Below the pieces are notes generated by a model that saw nothing but the letters and a program-made list of their open reading frames with translations, was not told the origin of the DNA and did no database searches. A stretch of DNA of 64,000 bases from Pararge aegeria (lineage: Eukaryota > Arthropoda > Insecta > Lepidoptera > Nymphalidae): the NCBI RefSeq assembly GCF_905163445.1, contig NC_053200.1, positions 9,300,001 through 9,364,000 of the forward strand. Direction: 5' to 3'. The translations under genes were made by a program, and so were the position numbers. Each line of letters starts with the position of its first letter. Position 1 is the first letter of the stretch. Shown piece after piece: positions 35,958 to 45,640 of this stretch.

Positions 35958-36235
35958 ATTCATCAAATGTAACCTCGCTTTATTGATGATGATGTTGATG
36001 TGTTTTTACACATTTTTAAAATTATGCATCGGTAGGTCTAGAATTACCTTAAGAATCATGTTGTTAAAGCGTATACTCAATCCCACAAAGAAGTTCTGCT
36101 CCTTTCGCAGACGATATGTAGATATCTCTAATTTACGAGTATGTCCGTTTCTGTTAAGTTGATTCTTAATATCAGCTTTTTGTTTATAAAAAAAATATTA
36201 TTTTGTCTCACAAAGACTATCTGTACCTACTTATA
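35958..36235 (-). pseudogene. J1 LINE fragment with internal GATGAT expansion
   Basis: The same region as 17.2-17.45 kb is present: AATCATGTTGTTAAAGCGTA, CCTTTCGCAGACGATATG and AGTTGATTCTTAAT. A TGATGATGATGTTGATG stretch has replaced part of it, and the 3' UTR is missing. Dead copy. Confidence 0.75.
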
Positions 36236-36254
36236 ATAAATCTGTAACGGGAAG

Positions 36255-36690
36255 ATTACTGTACATTTAATATATATTGAAAATTTTGACCGGGGGATGT
36301 TTTTTAATCGATACTGAGTCCAAAACAGATTTTTATTGAATTTTGTCCGTCTGTCTGTCTGCCTATCTGTCTGTTCGGGCATCACGTGAAAACTACTGAA
36401 CGGATTTAAATAAAATTTGGTATAGTTGTACCTACCTGATATTCCGGGTCAACAGGAATCCGGGTATAGGATACTTTTTATCCCGATAAACAGTAAGTTT
36501 CCTCCGGGAAATGCGATGAAATTTTTTATCAATTTTACTTCATGGCTTCGTTAAATTTGAATAGATTTTAATAATTCTTTTTTTTATGTGATAGTGTGTA
36601 CTATTAAGCACGTATAGTTTAATTTTAATGAAGATCTGATGAATATTGAGAGCAGAATACTCTATTTTAGAATATGGTTGGAAAAACACA
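36255..36690 (-). repeat. Family E-type repeat, inverted relative of 26.6-27.2 kb
   Basis: ATCGATACTGAGTCCAAAAC, a CTGT tract, TTCGGGCATCACGTGAAAAC, GATATTCCGGGTCAACAGG and TTTATCCCGATAAACAG are the reverse complement, in reverse order, of the 26.3-27.2 kb copy. Divergence is modest. Confidence 0.7.
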
Positions 36691-39600
36691 AGGAAAACAG
36701 AAATAGTACTTAGTGCTAGGGTGCGAAGGCACAAGGCTTATCACTAAAATTGATGTTTTAAAAGGCAACCTGAGTGTGAAAAGCGTGATAATATATATAT
36801 AATCATTTATTTACCTTAATGTTTAAACAAATGAGAAGGTAATTACAAATTTTGATAAATAGGCCATAATATGACTAAATGAATAGGTACTTAGTGTGTA
36901 AATAATTTTATGGTAAAGAATTGTGATTAAAGAAAATATGAAAATATGATGATATGATACTCATCACTTGAGTAGATATTTCTGTAGGATTTCTAGCGAT
37001 TCTTTGGATTCAGTGGATGAAACCAGTGACTCATTGTTAAAAAATGAGATTGTCAAATCACAACTAAAAAAATATTTTTGATGTAGGACTATTTTAAAGT
37101 TCTTCTACAAGACCCTACGTAAGTAGGCAGCTAGACTGAAGGAGGTTTGAAAGCAGAGACCCATCGCTCTGCTGCAATACCGGTTTTAGGGCTTATTATT
37201 CCTTGTTACTAACAATCATAATAAGAGGAAGCGTGCTCTCCGGAGCAAGGTGTTGAACAGCGCCAATTTTCTTTTACTGGTAGTCTGGAGGAGAAAATTG
37301 GCGTTTATTGAGAATAAATGAGATTTTTTTTGTCGAAACCCATAACCTATTATGCAATTTATGACCCGACCTTTGATATTTTGTAGTGCTTCTTCTCGCA
37401 TTAATCCACAAGTCAGTTAGTAGCTAGGTACCTACATTATGAGCTATTGTAAATATAAATTATCCTTATCTAAAAGTATACCTAATAGATGTTTATTCTT
37501 AATAGGAATAATCGTAATTCAAATAAGAAATGTTCACGGTAGAATGGGTCGAATCAAAGGGTTATACATGAGCAATCTATATAAAAAGGGGTTCATCGCC
37601 ATTATCCATAAGTTTTTTGCGTAAATCCGACCAGTAGCGTTTACGCTACTGAGGCAAAAAGATTACTTTACTTACCTACAAATAATATAGGTATCTATTT
37701 GCATTTAAATTTTATAGCGTTAGCGTAAGTATAATTTTTTTTACCATTTTTAACCCTTACGGCGCGGCATAAGTTTGCCCGATGAAATGCTTGATCCGTC
37801 AATTATTACTATTATTCGGAGACATAAGTCATCATACCGATGCTATGCCAACTTTATTAATAAGGCCCTTCGGGTTTACATGCAGTGAAAATGAAGGATA
37901 TTACATTGTCGCAGTCTAGTTCAGATAGCTAGCTGACAATCTTTCCTAATTACTTCGACAAGAAACCAGTCCGATTTAAATATGTAAAGCAACGCGGAGG
38001 TATCATCAAATCACGAATTTTCAACTTTCTAACTCGAAACTCGTGATCTGCCAATGTCAAGTGGAAAGATTTCGTTTTTCATTTCAATTGGCAAGACACG
38101 ACCATAAGAACTTACGTATAGATGCTTAATTTACTTCAAATAAAAAAAAAAATCATGGGCGTTTGTTGTGTTACTGAACTATGTACTTTTAGGATTCCGT
38201 TACCAAGTAAAAACGTGCGAATTTGTCCGTTTGTCACAATTTCATACTGATAATATTAACTTGCAATTTAAAATAGTTCTAAATAATGCTAGTACTCTAT
38301 TGTTAACTCTATTGATAACGTTTAAAAAAACATATTTTCTTTGACCAAATTGCATGCAAACTTTTATAGTATTTACTTTACCTTACGTACTTAGCCTAGC
38401 GATATCGCTATGTTGAGTTACCTAGGTAGGTACAAACCTAATAAATGCATGCTATATATATATTAGGGAGAACCAAAAGTGAAAAAATAAAATATATTTT
38501 TCCAAACAATATGGGAAAAATTTTTTTTTGCTTCTTCTGAATTTTGTACCGCCCAAACGACTGACTTATAAATCGCTGTGTCAAAATGCTGTTTCAGCGA
38601 AAGGGCTCTTAGTATCTAAGCTCAATATGGTGAAAGATATGGATTAATTATAATAATTCCCGTTTTCACTTACGACGATAATTCTACTAGGCATAGGTAC
38701 ATTTACATTTGACCGATAGTTATCACCTAAGAGTTTGTGAAACGTGTTTTTTCTATAGACATAGCTTAAATCATTAGACATTCCATTAAGGGGATTTCTA
38801 GGTTCAGTGAAAACGGGCATTCGTGCTTAATGCTTTTAACACTAAACGCCCAGAGCTCAGGGCTTAGAAGAAACTTATTTTACGTACCGATTTAAGCTGG
38901 TAAGCTGGTAGAACTTTTAATTAAAGAAAAATAAATATTGAGTAGGTAATAAAAAAATAGTCACGTTACTAATATTAATAATACCTTGACTATTTTTCTT
39001 ATTACGTTAATTTTAGTAATAATTATATACGGCATATTATGAATACAAAAGAAGTACGTAAATATGGCAGAGGGCATGGCGAGATAAGTGTTCGGCGGTT
39101 CCATATTTAAAATATGTGAAGCATTTATTATTTCCCTTATATTTTCGATCGCCCCCTGTATTTATATTTGAAATATAATATATATAAAAAAACCTTATTC
39201 ATAAAAAGGTAAAATACTTATAATAAAATTTTTTGAAGCTAGTTTAAGCAGTATTTCGTATGTCCCGAATGAATACGAAACGTAGAAGACGTGAAAAAAA
39301 ACCTTAAAAACATAAGTAGGTAGGTATACGGAGCCCTTGCAACCTTCGGGTTCGGAAACGCACCTTATGTGCCAGGGGGATCTCAGCGGGTTGTAGGTAT
39401 CTCATGAACAGTAACCGAGTAGAAATTTTCAAAGAATGTTTATTTCTATTGTCGCTCTATACCTACCTTACAACAAAATTGTTTGTTTGTGCCTTTCGTT
39501 CGATCTTAGCTGATACCATGTTGAGTTTCACGTCAAAAACAAGTACAGGTCCAACTAGCAGTTAGCCGGTTTTTTAGTTGCTTAATTAAAATAAAAATAA

Positions 39601-39740
39601 AAAAAACACTTACCTATTTATTTAAACATCTGCATTATTGTTCATATTTTAATCCCTTAAAATTACTAAACTCTCATAAAACACGCACTAAACTTGCACT
39701 TGAAAATATACCGAAGTCCAAACCGTGCGTTAAATTTTAT
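36691..39740. other. 3-kb AT-rich intergenic stretch
   Basis: No gene or known repeat is recognised. Two hairpins are visible, near 37257-37298 (GCCAATTTTC against GAAAATTGGC) and 37633-37652 (CAGTAGCG against CGCTACTG). The frames of 60-64 codons have no recognisable content. Confidence 0.4.
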
Positions 39741-39744
39741 TTAG

Positions 39745-40033
39745 TATTATAAAGACGGTCGTGAAAATGTTCGTCGAACCTTTGATCAAATGTGATCGCA
39801 AATTCGCCTATATTCGCAAACGTGCGCAAAGTTCGATTGGCGCGGAACGTGTGAAATACCGTACGGCAATCGGCATCGACACACGCGGTTCCTTCATGTG
39901 TAAAAGATTTGCGTGTAGTAACTTATCACTATTATGGTATTTTACGAAAGTTTTTTTTTTCATTGGAAACACGATCATTGTCGCGGACGCCATAACTGTG
40001 CCATTGCGGCTAGATGGGTATGCGTGTCAATAA
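39745..40033 (+). other. CpG-rich segment with TATA-like box and 90-codon frame (tentative)
   Basis: TATTATAAAGACGG at about 39747-39760 precedes an open frame from 39761 that begins MKMFVEPLIKCDRKF. The segment has many more CpGs than its flanks. No homologue is recognised, and the overlapping minus frame is similar in length. It could be a 5' exon or promoter of an unannotated gene, or an element remnant. Confidence 0.2.
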
Positions 40034-40074
40034 ATCAATCAAAACAACTTTGAAGTAATGCTTCTTAATAATAT

Positions 40075-40228
40075 CATCATCATCATCACCACATCAACCG
40101 ATAGACGTCCACTGCTGGACATAGGTCTTTTGTAGGGAGTTCCAAGTTCCACGGTTCTGAGCCGCTTGGATCCAGCGGCTACCTGCGACGCGCTTAATGT
40201 CGTCTGTCCACCTCGTTGGTTAATAATA
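40075..40228 (-). mobile_element. RTE LINE 3' end (minus)
   Basis: An ATCATCATCATCA tail is followed by CAACCGATAGACGTCCACTG, CTGGACATAGGTC and GAGTTCCAAGTTCCACGG. This is the complement of the RTE C-terminus and tail. Confidence 0.7.
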
Positions 40229-40561
40229 TCAGTACATTATTAAGAAGCTTAGACATTTTTTTTTTTTACTTGCTGTCGCTGACATTCATCCATGGGAACC
40301 ATATGCTTTTGTATCCTTGAGATTAACTAGCCTACGTAAATTTCCGTCCTTTCAACTAACTCTATGTCAAAAATTAACCCGATTAGTGGCTTAGTTGTGG
40401 CGTTAAAGAACGACAAACAAATAATTAAACAAACACACTTTCGCATACAGACACGTCAAACAATAACACCCCCTCGTATTTGTTGAGGTTAAAAATATTT
40501 AGTAAGTCCTTCTTCCAGGCAGCAAGTTTCTCGTTTCTAGGTTAAGTAGAAAAGTATAGGT

Positions 40562-40567
40562 TTTATT
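40562..40567 (-). terminator. Polyadenylation signal of Rpb5
   Basis: TTTATT on the plus strand gives AATAAA on the minus strand, about 80 bases past the Rpb5 stop codon. Position and sequence fit. No closer canonical signal is seen. Confidence 0.6.
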
Positions 40568-40645
40568 AAGCGGGTTAGGCCAGGGCTTGTAAGAAATAAA
40601 ACACACTTTAAAAATTTGTAATTTTATAAGTAATTAACTCTAGTC

Positions 40646-43600
40646 TTAACAAACTAATCTGTATGAAATGTATCTGCCGGCTGTTTCTGAATTCCGAATA
40701 ATTTTCACCACCTGAAAATTTTTTGAAAGAGAAGAAATTATGATTTCTCTTGAAACTTATTATTAACTAGCGTACCCAGCCCGCTTCGCCGGGCTAGATT
40801 TTGTTTTATTTTATTTAAACAATAAACTTACATCATTAAAATTTTTTTTGTATTTTTTTTTCTCTCGTTTCTTTTATTGCTGTAACTCGGCAATCTGTCT
40901 TGTGACATTGGGCCGTTCGTTTGTGGGTTAAGGTAATTAATATAGTCTCTACTAATATTATAAATGAGAATATAAGTTTGTTTGTTACGCTTTCACGCAA
41001 AAACTACTTAGCCGATCCTCATATGAAACTTTGTTCATATATTCCTGAAGGTATTAGAAGTAATATAGGATGCTTTTTATCCCGAAATTAAACTCATATC
41101 TTTTGGGAGAGGGGACGAAAGTGTTAGACGATTTTGCATCACAACGCCGTCAAATGATAACCGATTTAAATAATTACTTACTTACTTTTTTTTATAAAAG
41201 AAAACACAAGTTAACAATTTCAGTAGAATTACGCCTAAATTGAATGCCACATGTCTTTCGAAAAACAAAAGAAACGCAGACGAAGTCGCCGGCAACAGCT
41301 AGTATAGTATAAGGGGATAGGGCCGTTAATACGCATTAACGGCCCACTACACAACGCCTTAACCCTTCTTACTACACAGTAAGAAGGGTTAAGGCCGGAG
41401 TCCACCACGCTGGCCCACTGCGGATTGGTGGACTAACTCAGCGAAATGTGTACACAATGATAATAATGATTACCTGTCCTCTCTTCAAGCCGAAGTATCT
41501 CGCAACTGGATCACCCGCCTGTATCCTCATCAACATGTTTTCTTTTAATTTACTGTATTAAATAATCAAGGAAAATTACACTTAATTCATTTTTTTTAAT
41601 TCATCCCTATTTCAAACTATACTATTAAAGAATCGATCAATACTAGACGATTAACGAAGAATGTTTGCCCTTGACTGCAACCTCACCTAGTGATAAGTGA
41701 TGATGCAATCTAAGATGGTGGCGGGCTAACCTTTTATAGAGTTTGGCAGTTCACCCTAATCTGTTTACTGCGCGAAATCGTACCGGAACGGTAGATCGCT
41801 TAGCGGCACGTCTTTCTCGGTTGGGTGGTAATTAGCCACTGCTTAGACCTCCCACCAGACCATACCAGAGAAAATTCCGCCGGGAATCGAACCCGGAACC
41901 TCCAAGTTATAAACTTTCGTGACGCAAGTGGATATTAATTATAGCTTGCATTTTCTCCAGCACTACATCATTTAAAAATGACTACTGCGCATATTTCTTC
42001 ATCGAGCAAGCCTAATGGCGTTTTCGTCTAGGAAGATGGCATAAAATGCAAAAATCTTATACAAGTTATAAAAAAATTGTAGGGTAGGCAGAGCTTTTGC
42101 GCATGCATGAAGTGCATCCCTCCTAGCAAGCTTTATGCTTAGACTTTCCAATAAGATCGCCTACTGCACAGATTTCCGATTAGAATCTGCATAAAAGTTT
42201 GTTCACAAAAGGATACTATCTTGCCAAAAGCTCCTGTTTCTCATCAGGTGTCAACACTATGTGCTCTGGTACCAATTCGTGTTCCGTTATGTTGATAAGA
42301 AGCTCTGACTCGAGGAATTGTTCTAGAATGTACTTCGGCGCCATGTCAACCAGAGACTGCTTTGCAGATGGGGTCATACCTAGAAAATATTATCATATTA
42401 CATATATTGTAATAAAAATAATTACAGTTTACTTTTAGAGTAAAATTAAAAAAAGTGTTGGGCTATTCAAATCGTTTCCAACAAAATAATAGTAGCAAAA
42501 CCACCGAAAATAAAAGCACGGTATCATTTTTAATAATGTGTTACGCTGAACTATGCGCAGAAGGCACAGGCAGGCATCACGTGATTATTCGACCAATGCG
42601 TCTTTCTCGCTGCTTGGTTAGTTTGGCTTTATGGTCTTTTACTTGTCAGTCGGTTTTAAATAATAACTACGGAAATAATACATAAATAAACAAGTAGTAA
42701 AAATTATGACCTAAATTAATAAATTATTTATTTAAACGTTACTCCCAAACATTCGCATTTGCACATTCGTGTCCCGAAAATTCGCATTCGCGAATGAGAA
42801 AAATAGTCATTCGTAACGTAACTGCTTGCAACGAAAAACGCAGCGTTGGTAGACCCCCGACCAGGTAGACAGATCACATCGAACGAGTCGCAGGGAGCCG
42901 CTCGTCCGAATCCAGCGGCTCCCTCTCGTGTTCGATTTCATCTGTCCAGTGGACGTCCATTGGTTGGCATGATGATATGAATCCTTCGGTAAATAGTTTT
43001 TTCGAAGTTATAATAGGTCCTCTAGATGGTACTTAAGTCATTGCCTAGCAGAGATGAAAAAAACACAAGTCACATTTGTTTTCATATTGAATTAATATTC
43101 AGGATAAATTATCTGCCTAAGATATTAAAAAAGAAGTTGTGCTAAACATCAGTTACCTGCTTGAACAACAACAATCGCTCTATGAATATTTTCCTCTTGC
43201 ATTCTCGTACAGTATGTTTTGATGGTCTTAATTCCGATCTTGGCTTCATCTGGGAAAAACACAAACATCTGGTCTGTGGGGTCATCATTGTGAGCAACTA
43301 GGACTATCAAGTCACTCCTTGCTGGGCGCTTCTCACTGTAAATTAATAATCATTCTTATAAAATGCATTCATAATAATAAACATATCAAAAATAGTTTAA
43401 TACAGCTGCAACACAGCCTTTTATGAGTAACAGGATAAATCCCAAGCATCAAGACGGAACTCCATTGAATACCTTACTAATTTACACACACTAAAATTAC
43501 GGCTAGTATATTTTGAAATTTAAATTAAATATATTAACACTGTTATAAATTAGCTCTGGTGGTACCATAATTTGTCAATGTTAGATAGCCATATAAAAAT

Positions 43601-44783
43601 GAACATAGTTTTCTTATGATCTGTGTTGTTTCTTTATTAAAATAACATTTAATAATACTGTACTGGATTTTAGTACATAATACAGCTATTTTAATCTATT
43701 TATATGCTTTACGATTGGATAACAGATAATAAGACATTTATCAGCAAGTGGTGTTAAAAAAATACATTGTAGACTGAAGAAGATAACAAAATATGGGATA
43801 TACATTACAAAAAACAAGAAACAGACCAAACAAAAAGAAAGGAAAACTATTTATTCCTGCTAGTAAAGTAATAGTACCAAAATCAGTAGATGGTATGTTT
43901 TGAGAAATTTGCTTTCCTAAGTATACTTTTTGGAAGAAAAAATAATGGTTGTCAATTCTTAAAGTTATAAAAGTCAGTATGTTACAACTGTCATTTAGGT
44001 AATATTATTTGTTTATCAATTTTGTTGTGTTTATTTGTTATTGACAAACAAATTTCAGTTAAAAATGCAGGTATTAGATGAGAAAATAAAGAAAAATATA
44101 ATTGAAAGTACTGTTCACATAGTAATAGTTTTATACATTTATGCACCCAACTCACCACAGTAACATATATGTAGTGCTTATTATGTGAGTCTGTCCATAG
44201 ACTTTGACCATGGAATCCCTATTACAAATTCTGTAATTCAGGAACTCCTACTTTAACGAGATATGATAAGATGGGGACCTTTTCCAATAGAAATATAAAT
44301 AAACCAATACTATATAAAGAGACGTTTATACTACTCTTTAGCCTATATTTTATCTATTTTATGTAAACAAAAACATAGACATTAATTTTTCTACCTATAA
44401 AATTCAGTAATTTTAAACTTGTATAGCTAACCTTGGTTTGTCTCCAAATTGTTCTTTGAACTGATCTAAAGTTTGGTCCAATTCATCTTGCGTTACTAGA
44501 TATCCTCTGTCGTGACACAACTGTAATATTAATACAAATAAGTCAACATTTGCAAAGTTTTTTTAATAAGTCTGTTAACCTAAAGTTAACCTTTTCATAG
44601 CTTTTTTTCATTCCGCAAACTGAGTTCCGCAAAAATTCTATGAGCGTGCTTAATACTACATAGGAAATGGAAAATATAAAAAATAGGGTTACTTTCAAAC
44701 AATAACAATAACCTCAAAATAATTACCTGCATTACAGTTTTTCGGATTCGCCACAGTTTGTAAGTTTCCGCATCGTCATCCAT
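40646..44783 (-). CDS. Rpb5: RNA polymerases I, II and III subunit RPABC1 (RPB5), six exons
   Basis: RPB5 is a shared subunit of all three nuclear RNA polymerases. It forms the lower jaw near downstream DNA. The minus-strand exons, in transcript order, are 44727-44783, 44432-44520, 43157-43335, 42217-42379, 41474-41552 and 40646-40711. They total 633 bases, which is 210 codons plus stop, exactly the usual family length. The start gives MDDDAETYKLWRIRKTVMQ. The middle has HNDDPTDQMFVFFP (residues 64-77). The C-terminal assembly domain (about 144-210) has ITEHELVPEH, RIQAGDPVARYFGLKRGQ and ETAGRYISYRLVC. All junctions keep phase. Introns 1-3 and 5 are ordinary GT-AG. Intron 4 splits the codon for Tyr163 and is U12-type. 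Introns hold RTE, SINE and family E insertions but no exon is damaged. The gene is divergent from Vps55. Confidence 0.97.
40765..41300 (-). repeat. Family E repeat copies inside Rpb5 intron 5
   Basis: A short scrap at 40771-40803 (CGTACCCAGCCCGCTTCGCC) is followed by a near-complete minus copy at about 40945-41300. That copy has TCTACTAATATTATAAATGA, GATGCTTTTTATCCCG and GCAGACGAAGTCGCCGGCAA, then CAGCTAGTATA. A close plus relative is at 63150-63605. Confidence 0.7.
41305..41460 (-). mobile_element. SINE family C fragment carrying two foldbacks
   Basis: The family C middle is present (AAGGCCGGAGTCCACCACGC, TGGCCCACTGCGGATTGGTG). It carries two inverted repeats with 4-nt loops. The arms are 41330-41340 with 41345-41355 (11 bp) and 41366-41383 with 41388-41405 (18 bp). 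It lies in Rpb5 intron 5. Confidence 0.75.
41553..42216 (-). other. U12-type (minor spliceosome) intron of Rpb5
   Basis: On the minus strand the donor reads GTATCCTTTT, the U12 consensus, directly after GCAAGATA. The branch site TTCCTTGAT, a full match to TTCCTTRAY, places its adenosine 13 bases before the acceptor ...ATACAG. No polypyrimidine tract follows, as expected for this class. The intron is 664 bp and splits the codon for Tyr163. Confidence 0.93.
41660..41925 (-). mobile_element. SINE family A copy inside the U12 intron of Rpb5
   Basis: Contains TGCCCTTGACTGCAACCTCA, GCGGGCTAACC, CGTACCGGAACGGTAGATCG, ACGTCTTTCTCGGTTGGG and the tRNA-like head complement GGGAATCGAACCCGG. It lies about 110 bases inside the 3' end of the intron (in transcript terms) and leaves branch point and acceptor intact. 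Confidence 0.85.
42840..42975 (+). pseudogene. RTE LINE C-terminal scrap in Rpb5 intron 3
   Basis: Translation gives VGRPPTR then DHIERVAGSRS, the RTE signature before its terminal QQWT. GTCCAGTGGACGTCCATTGG and a GATGATAT tail follow. It is antisense to Rpb5. Confidence 0.65.
43336..44431. other. Rpb5 intron 2, nothing recognised inside
   Basis: AT-rich intron of 1096 bp with an ordinary donor and acceptor. I see no repeat or nested gene. Confidence 0.5.
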
Positions 44784-45640
44784 TAGTTACAGCAAATAAT
44801 ATTTATTAAACTTAAAAAACGTAGAATTACTTAGATAAGTTAAATCGAAATTCAAATTGAATTGTAAATATCACAACAGAATCACGAAGAATTATGGCTT
44901 TTTTTTTCCCGTAGGGAAAAGGCAAAGGTATATCACCGTACAGCCATGTCTTCAGTGCTTTATATTTAGATCTTATCTGATTGTAATTTGTAAGGCATAA
45001 AGCTTTGAGAATAATGGACAGTGATGGGCGATGGCACAACCCACTTTGCAGACCCAAATGCTCATAATAATACATAAAGGTGCCATTATGAACCTTGATC
45101 CGTTCATCTTAACTTGCCGCGCAAACTGATTGAGATACTGGAGTATTCAGTGTTTTTTATCGTTATTTTGAAACGTGCATCTCGAAAATTATTATGGACG
45201 TAATCCAAAATTAAGGACGTCTCTTTAAATAACATGTTTTACTATAACTGGGAATGGTTATCTTGATAACATGTCACTTGATAGTGGCTACTTGGACGCA
45301 AACTTGTTCTTCCTGGTACCCTTTCTACTATGAGTATTTTAAATCTTATGAAGGAATGCACCCAATCAAACTAAAAATAAAATGGCGAGTAGAGAAAGAG
45401 AAAGGAACACTTCTACAAATATTCACGCATCAAGTTAAGTTAAATAGACATAACAGGATAAATAGTATAATTGTTTTATTTTGAATCTTTATTGCGATTA
45501 GTGTACCTACCATTTTGTATCTGTATTCTGTCCCAAGTTCTCTGCTTGTGACTTTTCTAAAATTCTGAAAGTTTTTCTAATATTACGGATTTTTTATGTA
45601 TTAGTTTTAAGACAAAATATAGATTACTTATATTGAAACA
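44784..45640. promoter_or_regulatory. Shared divergent promoter interval, Rpb5 / Vps55
   Basis: The two start codons face away from each other across 857 bases, so both promoters and both 5' UTRs lie here. I see no convincing TATA box. The frames of 76-82 codons in it have no known domain. Co-regulation of two housekeeping genes is an inference from the layout only. Confidence 0.5.

Noticed and set aside
42455..42685. 76-codon frame inside Rpb5 intron 3
   Set aside because: It is on the opposite strand to Rpb5, has no domain, start context or splice support, and is most likely chance.
45254..45484. 76-codon frame upstream of VPS55
   Set aside because: No domain, and it sits in the interval expected to hold the VPS55 promoter and 5' UTR.
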